From NCBI RefSeq assembly GCF_910592395.1, contig NC_088309.1, forward strand, positions 14,942,599-15,006,598: a stretch of DNA of 64,000 nucleotides, given 5' to 3'. How positions within the stretch are numbered: position 1 is the stretch's first letter; each line of letters starts with the position of its first letter. Source of the stretch: Lineus longissimus. Its lineage: Eukaryota; Nemertea; Pilidiophora; Heteronemertea; Lineidae. The notes beneath the pieces were generated by a model, which ran no database searches, was not told the DNA's origin, and worked only from the letters and a program-made list of their open reading frames with translations. The position numbers were made by a program, and so were the translations under genes. Positions 54,254 through 64,000 of the stretch are shown here, piece by piece.

Positions 54254-56375
54254 ATGAAAAAGACCCCACGTTGGAGATTATTGAATGGGAAGGACATCCA
54301 ACCCTCAACCCTAATCTCAGCTATCAGATTTGAAAGTGTAATAAAAGGTGGTTCTAGTTTCAACGTTCAGACATTGCCACTGCGGGACCCTGATACATTC
54401 GTAGCTGGAGGCCTACATAATCAAATTGATGAGTGGGAGAAGTTAATGCAATCTCGTTTAGATGATAATCCACCTAACGATACTCTAAGAGCATGGCTTG
54501 TTAATGGTGTCTCGGTTCAGGATATGTTTCGGCCGTTTAAAGGAAAGTTTAAGGGGAAAGCTTACGACTCCGAAACACCGCCGTCTGCCTATTTTCCTAA
54601 TGCTATTAATTGTTGGGATCACGCGTCATTTATTTCGTGTGAGCTTGAAAAGAGAATAGCTATGGGATCGATTAGCCTTGTAGGTAAACTCGATAACTGC
54701 CAGATGCCACGCATTGTTATGCCTCTCACAGCGGAACCCTCCAAGCCACGCCTATGCCACGATGAACGTTATCTTAACCTATGGGTCAAAGATAATCATT
54801 TTCAATTGGAAACTCTGCGTGATATTCATAGGTTGGTTCAGCATAACGCAAGAATGATAAGTTGTGATGATAAGTCCGGATACGACCATATTTTGTTGTC
54901 TCAAGATGGTAAAACTTGCTTCGGACTCCAATTCGATGGGTGGGTTATGGTGTATAATACGTTACCATTTGGTTGGAAGGCCTCGCCCTTTGTGTACCAA
55001 TCTATTGGTATGCTTGCTACTTCATACATGAGGAGTTTTGGTATTCGTACAACTCAATATATCAATGATAGATTTTCCGCTTAATCATTGAGTACGCTAG
55101 TATCTGAACATACATTGTCAATTGAGATTATAAGGTATTCAGTTCTCGAGTTGCTCACTTGTCTTGGTTATACATTTGCGTTCCATAAAAGTAACCTAGG
55201 AGACCATTTAGCATTGAGACATTTAGGTTTTATTGTGGATTCAGAGAAACAAGCATATATTTTGCCCGTAGACAAGAAAATATCATTTATGCAGCTAAGA
55301 GAAGACATATTAGCTTCTAAAATGATAGACATCAGGACTATGCAGCGGCTTGTAGGTAAATGCATTTCCATGTCGCTTGTAGTCCCTGCTGCTCGGCTCT
55401 ACACTAATGAGATGAATAATGCCATTTCGAGTGCCATAAAAAATAAAAAAAACCTCTTTCCTTTATCGCAACAGTTGAGTGAGGAAGTCGAACATTGGCG
55501 TTTTGTTGATGATTGGGATGGGTATGTTAAGTGGCGACCAGAATACCACAAATAGGTGTTATTAGCAACAGATGCTTCTTTGTACAAATATGGAGCGGTA
55601 GTTCTGTCCGGGGATGTAAAGCAGTGCTGCATCTCGGATTTTTGGTTATCTGGCGATCATCGCCCAATCCATTTAAAAGAGGCGGATGCGTTGAGAAAAG
55701 CCCTCCAATCTTTAGAATCATCAATTGCTAATCACAGATAGTATGATATTGGTAAAAGCCTGGCATAGTCAGGGTGGCAGAGATATCAAGTTGGTAAATA
55801 TAATGAAGGACATATTCCAGCTGATATTCACAAACAATGTAGAATTAAAATTGTCTTTCATAAGGTCTAAAGATAATCCGGCGGATACGCCATCAAGATC
55901 GCTTGATCTCTCCCACACTACGTTATCATTGAAAACATGGGAGAAAATAGAAAGGCGTTATGGGCCACACTCCATTGATTTAATGGCGCTGGACAGCAAT
56001 GCGATGAAATCATCGGCTGGGCTTCCTTTGAAACACTTTACTTCATTTCCTCTGCCGCAATCATCGGGTGTCAATGTATTCGCCCAGACGTTTAGTAATG
56101 ATGAGAATTATTATGTATACCCTCCAAAGCAGCTCATTGTACCTGTGTTTCAGCTGTTAATTGACAATAAGGTGAAATATTGTACTATGCTCTTGCCTGA
56201 TGAGGGCATGACACCAGTATGGGCACCATTGTTAATCATGTACAGACAGTCATCTCTGCTCGTAGAAGAAAGGGGTGATACAGGGGTGTTACTCACTCCT
56301 TCAAAGCACGGCTTTGTTCCAGATGTAGTTGTGCCGTGTAAAATATTTGCTCATCGCTTGTCGTTTGCCTCGTGA
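54254..56375 (+). pseudogene. DIRS-type reverse transcriptase/RNase H
   Basis: Starts at ATG 54254. Reverse transcriptase motifs: SCDDKSGYDHILL (motif A), NTLPFGWKASPFVYQ (motif B) and YINDRF (motif C, about 55057-55074), where the first catalytic Asp of Tyr-x-Asp-Asp is Asn. A TAA follows (55082-55084), then the same phase continues with the thumb region and, after TAG at 55553-55555, RNase H (LLATDASLYKYG, KEADAL). A one-base shift near 55730 leads to the frame with LLITDSMILVKAW-type third Asp, NPADTPSR, and the C-terminal extension (IDLMALDSNAMKS) usual in DIRS elements. Two stops, one shift and the Asn change show decay. Confidence 0.8.
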
Positions 56376-57305
56376 TTCCAGGTGGCCATTCCCCAACATG
56401 CTATGGTCGCGGTTAATAGGGATGCTATTTTGAAAAGATTAGATTACCTAGAGAATCATTTTGGAAACAGTGCCAGGAAGAAACGATTGGATTCCATCAA
56501 GAATACGTTTGAGTTATTTCTGTCTTCGCTCCCCTCGAAACCGTCGATTGTGACATGTGGCCCTCAAGAAGTGTGTGAATTTTTAGTATGGAAAGATACC
56601 AAAGGTAAAACTAAGGTGCATGATTTTACGTGTCTGTTACTAGCCACACATGATGGCACTAAATGTTCTTGCCCTACCCGTTTTGCGTCAACCTCTGTCA
56701 AAAACATGATTCAGAGCCTGTCTGACATATTTCAACAGGTGGGTAGGGGAAAGCTGTGGAATCACTCTACCTCGTCGGGTAACCCAAGTCATGCACCTCA
56801 GGTTATTAATTACTCTCAGCAAATTGCACTTGAACAAGCGAAATCACATGTAATGCCGAAGCAGGCAAAACCTATATTTATAGATAAGATCCGTCACATG
56901 TCGAAGTATATTCATAATCAGCTTTCGAGGCCGGATATTTCCTTAAGACAAAGATACGTATTGATCAGAGATCAGGCATTTTTCAAGTTGCAGTTTTTTG
57001 CGGGTGATAGAGCTTCCGATTTGTGTATTATTCCGGCAAAAGAAGTTCGCCGGTTACCCGATGGCTCTGGCCTCCTCTTTTGTCATACTTTGACAAAAAC
57101 CATTAGGGGTGGCAGGGGAAAGGCCAATAGGTTTGTGGTAAAGCGATGTGATGACAAGGTGATTTGCCCGGTGGAGGCACTCGATCATTATTTTCGATGG
57201 TGCAATGATCATGGGGTGGATATATCTGCAGGTTACCTTTTCAGGATAGTCGATCAGTCTGGCAGGGTTTTGGATCAGAACATTTCCTTTAGTTCCATGT
57301 ATGAT

Positions 57306-58782
57306 CGTCTTCGTGAGTATTTTATTTTTGACGTGGCAATGCGATGAGATGCGACCAGCTTAATTGGCTTGTGTGACCGTTGTGAAGGCTCAAAAGTCTT
57401 CGCTTGATCTCTTAAACCGTGTGAGGTGTTGGAACTGACGTCAAGACGCAGTGGTTGACGTGATGCTGGGCCCCTTTATGACGTCATGGCTTTGAGACGG
57501 ACATAACGTCATGCTCCTTGGGGAGCATGGCGGCAAAGTTGCGCGGAATGGCGGGGAGGCGCGCCATGTGGGTTATGCCACGGGTGGTGTGAACGGTTTC
57601 GCAGGAGTTGCTCATCAGACACTTATAAAGGCGATATTGATCAAGATGGGTTGGCCTTGCAGAGGCGGGCCGTGGACTGTTGATAGAAAAATGTTCCTAT
57701 CCTAGATGTGCGGCTGTGGGGAGTAAAAGGCCGCATATCCAGTTGACCTGTAAGTATTTTACACGTCGGACAGTCTGGGACCGGAATGGTCCCGATGTTA
57801 GTTCCAGGGGTCAATAGCTTGACGGATAGCCTGTCCTGAGTGGATAGGATGTGACATGGAGTGTGTCGGGATACGGTTTAAGTAATGCTGCCCCTGTCTT
57901 TGGAGTAAGACTGGGGGAACCCTGTAGAGTACACATAGGGAAAAGTTGTTAAAAGACGTGGCAATGTATGTGTACAGTACATACTAGTCTAGGACATTGA
58001 GTCCCAGCGGAGCTACAGTGCGCAATCTATGGATCCATCTGATTTCGATGGTGTCCCTGAGTACAGCACTTTGGGGCGAGAATTTGGTGGACGACGACGT
58101 GACGGTCGGCGTATGTGATTGATCCTGGGAATTGTAGTTTTCCAAGGATGATATCGGAGTCAGGAACATCCTTGAAGTTGGGAGAGATCCTGACGTGAGT
58201 GCCAGATCCGAAAAGGACCTAAAGGGTCCTTCAGATAAATGGTGGGCGCAAAGTGCTGTGGAGGGTGGAAGAGCGGTTAACGACGAAAAGTCATTGACCT
58301 GAATGACGGGGATGGAATCAAGTAAGGAAAGACTTACCTGATGCACTGCAGGTGGATTTCCTGTGCTGTTCCCTCGTTCTGAACCTGAAGAAATCGGGTT
58401 GTTTATGTCCATGCCCTCCACTCCCGTGAGTAGCTCACTGTGGGAAGACCTAGGCGGGTTACGAGACATCTCAGACGGAAAGAATTGATATTTTTGACGT
58501 GGCAATGCGATGAGATGCGACCAGCTTAATTGGCTTGTGTGACCGTTGTGAAGGCTCAAAAGTCTTCGCTTGATCTCTTAAACCGTGAACAATTCCCAGG
58601 ATCAATCACATACGCCGACCCTCACGTCGTCGTCCACCAAATTCTCGCCCCAAAGTGCTGTACTCAGGGACACCATCGAAATCAGATGGATCCATAGATT
58701 GCGCACTGTAGCACCGCTGGGACTCAATGTCCTAGACTAGTATGTACTGTACACATACATTGCCACGTCTTCGTGAGTATTT
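57306..58782 (-). mobile_element. Penelope-like element fragment with 17-bp target duplication
   Basis: CGTCTTCGTGAGTATTT at 57306-57322 is repeated at 58766-58782 and belongs to the recombinase gene. Between them, a 98-base block A (57324-57421) recurs as an identical direct copy at 58490-58587, and a 181-base block B (57953-58133) recurs inverted at 58591-58771. The motif GACGTGGCAATG starts the A blocks and, inverted, ends the insert. The minus-strand frame in block B ends with RDTIEIRWIHRLRTVAPLGL, which fits the C-terminal end of the GIY-YIG region of Penelope-like elements. Those elements are known for partial direct/inverted copies (pseudo-LTRs) and variable-length duplications. The family call rests on this short motif and the structure. 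Confidence 0.55.
57984..58559 (-). pseudogene. Penelope-like ORF 3' end
   Basis: A 191-codon minus-strand frame. The first 130 residues are Ser/Pro/Thr-rich without a domain; the last 35 hold FSPQSAVLRDTIEIRWIHRL and PLGLN, a pattern (Arg-Glu/Asp ... Trp-Ile-x-x-Leu-x-Thr ... Pro-x-Gly-Leu-Asn) typical of the ends of GIY-YIG bearing retroelement ORFs. The same end is encoded a second time on the plus strand in the inverted copy (58591-58740). No reverse transcriptase is left, so this is a strongly 5'-truncated copy. Confidence 0.45.
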
Positions 58783-59385
58783 GGTCACTTTGGGTGTTTA
58801 TGAGGGTGAAACATTACACAGCTTTAGAGCAGGTTGTGCAGTATTATTAGGCTTGTCGGGTGCTGTGGACGATCAAGATCAAATGAATAACCATATGGGT
58901 TGTTTTTCTGACAAATCAGCTCCTTATTACAGTAGGGTAGAATCTGTGAGGGATGCGGCGGTGGTGGCGGGAAGGTTGTCCAAGTCCGTGTTGGATGGCG
59001 GCAATTATGAGAAAATGTTTAATAAGTTCGTACCTACAAATTTGCCCCCGGCATTTGATGCTTAGATCCTTCAGATGTTTGTTAAAAGCGATGGAATTGT
59101 AGCCTACCAATCCTAGTCTGCGGTATGATGAGAGTGTATTTCTAAATGTTTCTATTATGAAATGCCCACTTCGATTGTACTAAATAAATGTTCACATTCT
59201 CATGTCCTATGTTGTACTCGTGACTACGTTGTATTAGCTTGTCGGTTAGCTGAAGATGAATAATAAAGGTCATTTGCTTCACAGATATTCTCCTTGTTTT
59301 ATGATTGAGAATTGGGAGTTTTGGGTAGTATTGGGGGAAGATGGGACAAGAAATGAATAGGGCATATTCGGTTGTACAGAATGTG

Positions 59386-59456
59386 CGAGAATATGTATGA
59401 TGTTCCCCAATACTTCCCGGAATGAGAGGAGGGGATTGCACTTAGGGTGCTGGAAC
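59386..59456 (+). repeat. B1 split repeat of the tyrosine-recombinase element
   Basis: Seventy-one bases starting CGAGAATATGTATGATGTTC and ending GTGCTGGAAC, identical to B2 at 59653-59723. Directly followed by ACT and the A2 repeat; the B1-A2 join would be the sequence of the circular intermediate. Confidence 0.85.
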
Positions 59457-59459
59457 ACT

Positions 59460-59509
59460 CTAAGTGACAATCCACGTGACGAATGACGTCAACCATAGAT
59501 TTGCTTGTT
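59460..59509 (+). repeat. A2 split repeat of the tyrosine-recombinase element
   Basis: Identical over 50 bases to A1 at 51611-51660. The sequences after A1 and A2 differ, so the shared part ends here. The 143 bases from here to B2 are unique and include a CCCACCCACCCACCC run. Confidence 0.85.
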
Positions 59510-59652
59510 AAAGGGGCGTGGAAGCGCTGAAGTGAGCAAACGGCGGATAAATGGAAACTGGATGGTGGGACGAACATATGGGGCGAAGGACGTGCTTTCC
59601 CCACCCACCCACCCATTTGGATAGATCCCTTCTCTTGTTCTATCATATCATA

Positions 59653-59723
59653 CGAGAATATGTATGATGTTCCCCAATACTTCCCGGAATGAGAGGAGGG
59701 GATTGCACTTAGGGTGCTGGAAC
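59653..59723 (+). repeat. B2 terminal repeat of the tyrosine-recombinase element
   Basis: Identical over 71 bases to B1. It marks the right end of the element: the next base, 59724, is the point where the BEL/Pao gag frame resumes. Confidence 0.85.
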
Positions 59724-61853
59724 GACCCAGAGAAACTTGAGACGTTGAAAGCACAACAACACCAGCACAAGAGAGAGATGCAGGCACTCATGGAACTTGA
59801 GACACGTGCCGAACCGGTTAAAGAGACAACCGTCGAACCAGATGAAGAGGCTGATGATCCACTCGACCTGAGAAGATCAACCAGACCAAGGAAACTCACA
59901 GAGAAGACCAGGCAAAGCAAAGAGCAAGACCTGACCAAGACATTTTGGAAAGCACACAATCATTGTCTTTCCATTACAGACACTGTAGCAAGAGATCTTA
60001 CTTCAGCCCACTCCCAATCTGATTTGGAGGATTTGGTAAGTAAGTTTGAAAGAGAACACCAGAGTTTAAATGGTGCGTATGGAGAATTGCGTAATGTTTG
60101 CACGAGCTCACCCCCTTCAGAAATTAGACGGGGTACTGATAAACTGTCAGCTACAATAGTTAAACTTGTAGGACGGGCTCAAGCCTTAGCGGCCAGGCCT
60201 AGTAGTCGCAAATCGCGTTCTCATATTTCAGTCGGAGGATCAGCCTCGCGCCACTCAAACACGGCAAGCTTGAAAAGAGAATTGGAAGCAAAGGCTGCTG
60301 CTTTGCAGGTTGCCCTCCTCAGAGAGGAGAGAGAAGACGAGCTCCAAAGACTGGAAATCGCTGAAGAGACGAGAAGAGCATTAAGAGAAGCAGAGCTAGC
60401 TGCTGATCAGCTACGCAGAGATGCGTAAGAGAAGGCCAGAAGATCAGAGGTGGAGGCTGAAATGGCAAGAAGAAGAAGAGAACTCCTAAGAAAGGAAATG
60501 GCAGAAGAGCTTCGCCTGGAACAAGCTATGGCATTGAGAGATGCAGAAGAGGAATTGTTGTGTGAGACCTGCTCCCACTCACCCTCAGCCAGACATGCCG
60601 TGATGCTACCAGGATCTCACCTGCCGAGGTTATCCCCGCCTTACCTGCACGAAACGTGACTCAAATTTCGCCAGCGCCAGCGTAGCACACAGAGCCACTA
60701 ATCCATCATAACCTTCGGCCCCAAGCATCTCCATGGTACCCACCAGCAGAGAACAGCAAACCATCTCTTCCCCTTATGAATCCTGAGGATACCAAGACTG
60801 AAGCCACACCACAACCCACGGCCCCGAGGAATGACATTGAAGACCTCATCAAGACTCTGGCAGCCTCAGTCAACCTGGGACGCCTTCCCGTCCCGGAACC
60901 TACAGTCTTCCATGGGGATGCTCTGATGTTCCCAGACTGGTCAGCATCATTCACAGCGTTGATCGACAACAGAGGTGTGCCTCCCCAAGAAAGAATCCAT
61001 TTTCTGAAGAAATACCTCGGTGGACCAGCCAGAGAAGCGGTAAGTGGTTGCTTCCTGTTAAGGAGCCAAAATGCTTACGAAGAAGCCAAATCGATTTTAG
61101 AAAAGAGGTACGGTCTCAGAGAGAAACTTGAATCGTGGCCCAAAATCGGATCACGAGACAGCAAAGCCTTGAGGCAGTATTCTGATTTCCTAAAAAGTGT
61201 AAAATCGCTATGATGGACATTAAAGGTTTAGAAATCCTTAACGACCCCCGTGAAAACCGGAAGATGCTGCTTAAACTTCCAGAATGGATGATACCCAGAT
61301 GGGGCAGAATAGCGTCCAAGGAAAATGCAACATCAGGAAATTTTCCCCCGTTCAAGGACGTTGCAAATTTCGTCGCAATGGAAGCCGAGATCGCTTGCGA
61401 CCCAATCACGTCCCTGGGATCACTAAAGAGCCCATCTGATCGAGACAAGGCACAGGAACAGACAAGCCCCACAAAGCGCCATGCAGGGACACGTACCCTG
61501 GCGACAGATGCGAGGGAAAAATACCCCCCTTCGACCAAGTCCCCATGTCTGTTCTGCGAAAGAGAAAATCATGGTGTCCAGGATTGTAGAACCCTAGGAC
61601 TGAAACCAATGGCAGAGAGGCAGGAGTTTGTCAAAAAAGGCGGTCTCTGCTTCGGATGCCTCCAGCATGGACACATGTCCAAGAGATGCCCAAGACGGAG
61701 CACCTGTAAAAGGTGTAACCAAAACCACCCAACTTGCCTTCACAGTGAGGAAAACATTTCTTCCTCTGCGGGGACTCAAAGTACCACCGTCATACTACCA
61801 GAGGCCTAGAAAGGGAGCTTGGAATAGAGGTAAGAATACTTATCTGCAATAAG
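59724..61853 (+). pseudogene. BEL/Pao gag, main part
   Basis: In phase with 51500-51610. Order: a Glu/Arg-rich coiled region (RRSTRPRKLTEK at about 59870), a helical region, a long Ala/Glu/Arg coiled coil broken by TAA at 60426-60428, then after a frame change the Pao gag core (PVPEPTVFHGDALMFPDW and AREAVSGCFL, frame 60776-61213), then another one-base shift near 61200 into frame 61210-61809 with the zinc knuckles CLFCERENHGVQDC, CFGCLQHGHMSKRC and CKRCNQNHPTCLH. These are the DUF1759-type and knuckle regions of BEL/Pao gag. Coding ends at about 61853, before any protease. Confidence 0.8.
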
Positions 61854-62088
61854 ATTGTTTACCAACACCTAGGGCTGAATAGCCGGGACATCATGTATTA
61901 AAGGGTGCGTATATCTATCATTATCTAGTCACCTGACTGTTTAGAATAGCTTTCGAAATGACGTTAAAGTCATCAGTGTATATACCCGCGTATATACAAG
62001 ACGCCTTTTTGTTTTAATTGATAAATCTTCATGACTTGGTTCTTTTATAAATTTTGTTCATAAAATCATAGGTGATTTTGGGCGGGAG

Positions 62089-63079
62089 TGTGGCTGCAGC
62101 TCTTAGGCTTTTTCGTTACCATGGCTACATCTTCAGTCTACCTCCAGTTTAGGTACCTGTTCACCTACATATGTTTCTTTGTCTTCCAGTGTATCCTTAC
62201 ACTTACAAATTAGTTCTAAGTTTATTGCTTTCAGTATTGCAAATGCAGTCTAAAGTTTCATGTTTTTTATAGGATTTGCGCAAAATGATATTTTGTCATC
62301 TCACTTATAACATCTTTCGTCTATTCAACTTCTGTTGGTTAACTTGATCACTGTAATATAGGAGTCTGGGCTTTTGCCAATGTAGCAAGGAGGAGTGTTT
62401 ATGTTCGCAACTTTCCTCCTTGATTAATTTCGTTTTTCGTACTTCCCAAGTTCAAGTTAAGAGTCAGCACGAGGTAATTAGTTTACTTTTTGTTTATAGC
62501 ACCCTCAGGGTATATCTTGATTGATTGACATTATTTCCTTTATGAGTAATTAAGGTTTTAGTGATGCCAATGATAAGCATCTTCAACTTATGGCTGACCT
62601 ACATTGTAGATAGGCCCCCTTGGCTGGACCAGGATCTTGGTCTCAGAATCAATTCATGTTATGTATGTTTAATTCCATTCAAAGTGGGCCCAAATGGTCT
62701 TGACCATTTCTAGATGTGTATCATTAAGTTTCGTCTTATTTAATTGGGATTTGTGCTAGTTTATGAGCCTGTAAGAGTACAGGGCCAAGCCACAGGTAAT
62801 TCGTCTCGCTTAGTCAAGATGGCAGCACTGTACAGGACATGATTGTTTTTGATACTTGTCATCATAAGGACAAACTATATTTAGCATCAAGATGTTAGAT
62901 ATCTTGGTTCAGAGTATTCTTGTTCATTTCTCATCTTATACTGAAATGTAAGACCTTTCTTCGTTTTGTATATTACAGTTTTTTACGGCACTTATTGGCA
63001 CTGAATAAAGACCAAGTCAATGTGGCAGTTAATAATAGAAATTCTCGTCGTTAGCCTGATTCTTGAGCAGTGGGATTTA
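62089..63079 (+). repeat. 3' LTR of BEL/Pao element (991 bp)
   Basis: Copy of 49636-50626 with the same length and about ten single-base differences. Preceded by TTTTGGGCGGGAG (polypurine tract). Directly after it comes a pyrimidine-rich stretch that leads to the host-gene acceptor at 63149. Confidence 0.85.
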
Positions 63080-63149
63080 TTTTTTTCCACTTTTATTTCC
63101 TATTTTATTTCCATGCAATTTGTTCTAATTATCACTTCTTTCTTTCCAG

Positions 63150-64000
63150 TCGTTGTTCCGATATATCAGGCAAGAGCAGATAGTTCCCGTGCATACGACA
63201 AGAGACAGGCATGTTATTACTGTTGCCAACTCATGTCTAAGATGACCAGCCACTTTGAGCGATGCCATTCGGAAGAAACAACAGTTGCCAAGGTTCTTGC
63301 CATTTCAGACAAGTATTTACGAGGAAGAGTTTGAACGTCTGAGGCACATGGGAAACTTCAATCACAATATAAAAATTCTACAAAAGAGAGAAGGGTCGCT
63401 TATCATTGCTCGTAGGCCTGTATCCCACCGCAATGCGGAGGAATATTTACCATGCTTGCACTGTTTGTCATTCATACATGAGGACGAAATATGGAGGCAC
63501 GTATTAAGAACTGCTTCTTTAAACCAAAGTCCTCCAATACCGACGTTGATGAATTTAATGCAGACGATGCTATTGACAATATAATTGAGGACTGTGACAA
63601 TGAAAAGAATGATGATTCTTCCGATTTGATACGAAAAAAGTCTGTCAGGATGCAGTGCAGAATGTTCCTGGCGGGAGCTGCGAAAGCTGACATTCCCATG
63701 TTTGAGGACTATCAATCATTGAAGGATAACGTGATCAGCAGAATGCGCTCAGGTATTGCAAAATCCGTTATAGAAAATGACCAAATGATTCTGAAATTTA
63801 GATCGATTCTATTGAACAAAATTGGGAGCAAAAGGCATCATCTGATTGCTCAGCGAATGCGACAGCTAGGGCGACTTCTTGTTGAATTCCGACAACTACG
63901 CACGTCTCCGACTTCCCTCTATGAGATTTTAGATGGCCAATACTTCGACCAAGTCATCAAAGCTACTAAAGTGCTTTGCAAAGCCGGTGATGGTACCACA
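63150..64000 (+). CDS. Cys/His-rich conserved region of the SET-domain gene, runs off the window
   Basis: Acceptor TTCTTTCCAG; the first two bases complete a codon with the G of the 49413-49596 exon. The frame has RAYDKRQACYYCCQLMSK and HFERCHSEE, a C2H2-like cluster. Near 63315 the coding moves one frame (EEFERLRHMGNFNHNIKILQ, then RRPVSHRNAEEYLPCLHCLS and DEIWRHV) and near 63503 moves back, then stays open to the window end with RMQCRMFLAGAA and HHLIAQRMRQLGRLL. These blocks (Cys-x2-Cys...His...Cys-His; Gly-Asn-Phe-x-His-Asn; Leu-Pro-Cys-x2-Cys...Trp-Arg-His; Gln-Arg-Met-Arg-x-Leu-Gly-Arg-Leu) belong to a family of uncharacterised proteins I recall from fish and invertebrates, sometimes following a SET domain. 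Two compensating single-base shifts could be decay or assembly errors. Function unknown. Confidence 0.65.

Larger units (their letters stand above)
56376..59065 (+). pseudogene. Tyrosine recombinase, interrupted by a Penelope-like insertion
   Basis: N-terminal SAM-like core-binding domain, then the catalytic domain: FFAGDRASDL gives the first Arg (about 57000-57030), and after the insertion (57323-58765) the frame resumes with LHSFRAG (His-x-x-Arg), NNHMGC and PYYSR, which holds the nucleophile Tyr, ending in a stop at 59065. All residues of the Arg-His-Arg-Tyr set are therefore present but split by 1.46 kb. The first ATG in the frame is at 56403. This enzyme integrates the circular cDNA. The frames on either side join exactly if one copy of the 17-bp duplication is removed. 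Confidence 0.85.
51611..59723 (+). mobile_element. Tyrosine-recombinase (DIRS/PAT/Ngaro-like) retrotransposon with split direct repeats
   Basis: The order gag - reverse transcriptase/RNase H - tyrosine recombinase is that of DIRS-type elements. Terminal structure is A1 (51611-51660) ... B1 (59386-59456) A2 (59460-59509) ... B2 (59653-59723): A1 and A2 are identical over 50 bases, B1 and B2 over 71. Split direct repeats of this A1-B1A2-B2 kind mark PAT- and Ngaro-like elements. No target duplication is seen, as expected for recombinase-mediated integration. Frame breaks, an Asp-to-Asn change in the polymerase motif and a Penelope-like insertion make this copy dead. Confidence 0.75.
49636..63079 (+). 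mobile_element. BEL/Pao retrotransposon, gag only, hosting nested elements
   Basis: Paired 991-bp LTRs enclose a leader, a Pao-type gag and a short piece of the region after it; protease-reverse transcriptase-RNase H-integrase are absent (only 235 bases lie between the last coding trace and the 3' LTR). A purine-rich GGGCGGGAG precedes the 3' LTR. The gag is cut by the tyrosine-recombinase element at 51611-59723. The whole lies in one intron of the SET-domain gene, in the same direction as that gene. Confidence 0.8.

Noticed and set aside
57324-58771. Hammerhead ribozyme in the Penelope-like repeats
   Set aside because: I looked for CTGATGA...GAAA cores on both strands by eye and saw none; a covariance search would be needed to exclude divergent forms.

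Overview
This is a eukaryotic nuclear window from a metazoan, most likely a marine invertebrate (a lophotrochozoan or an invertebrate deuterostome; I cannot place it further). The evidence is GT/AG introns, animal-type transposon superfamilies (CACTA-like, PIF/Harbinger, Helitron, piggyBac, pogo, Ty3/gypsy, BEL/Pao, DIRS-like, Penelope-like, APE-type LINE) and a dispersed repeat opening with AGCTCACC of a kind I know from such genomes. There are no bacterial operons, rRNAs, tRNAs or CRISPR arrays that I can see. Most of the window is transposable-element sequence.

Layout. 0-0.6 kb: promoter-like sequence, a 19-bp tandem repeat and a 50-codon FLYWCH-finger ORF. 1.9-2.5 kb: an inverted-repeat (MITE-like) element. 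2.9-6.2 kb: an intact 869-aa C2H2-finger transposase-like protein, followed by a block of TACTAC/GTAGTA subterminal repeats typical of CACTA elements. 6.4-7.1 kb: a decayed Harbinger fragment. 7.3-10.4 kb: a two-gene PIF/Harbinger element whose genes converge and are both spliced and intact. 11.2-20.4 kb: a decayed Helitron-type region (OTU protease, HUH Rep, Pif1-like helicase, four copies of a repeated cassette, a downstream SGNH-hydrolase ORF), cut by a TTAA-flanked piggyBac MITE (20.42-20.96 kb). 22.9-26.7 kb: an apparently complete pogo element with an intact 775-aa transposase carrying a C-terminal PHD finger.

29.7-44.7 kb: a Ty3/gypsy element with about 500-bp LTRs. It has lost most of its reverse transcriptase region and holds an APE-type LINE (SGNH domain in ORF1) and a long dispersed repeat.

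44.7-64.0 kb: a multi-exon host-type gene. It begins here with the end of a SET domain (with a premature stop), then a small exon, four tandem copies of one exon, two more exons, and after a 13.5-kb intron a cysteine/histidine-rich conserved region that runs off the window. The codon phase is preserved exactly across that intron. The intron is filled by a gag-only BEL/Pao element with 991-bp LTRs. Its gag is interrupted by a tyrosine-recombinase retrotransposon with split direct repeats, and the recombinase of that element is itself interrupted by a Penelope-like insertion flanked by a 17-bp duplication. The order of events is therefore readable: BEL/Pao into the intron, the tyrosine-recombinase element into its gag, and the Penelope-like element last.

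Limits: coordinates of splice sites and element ends come from reading by eye. Several ORFs are broken by single-base shifts, and I cannot separate true decay from uncorrected assembly indels. No database search was run.
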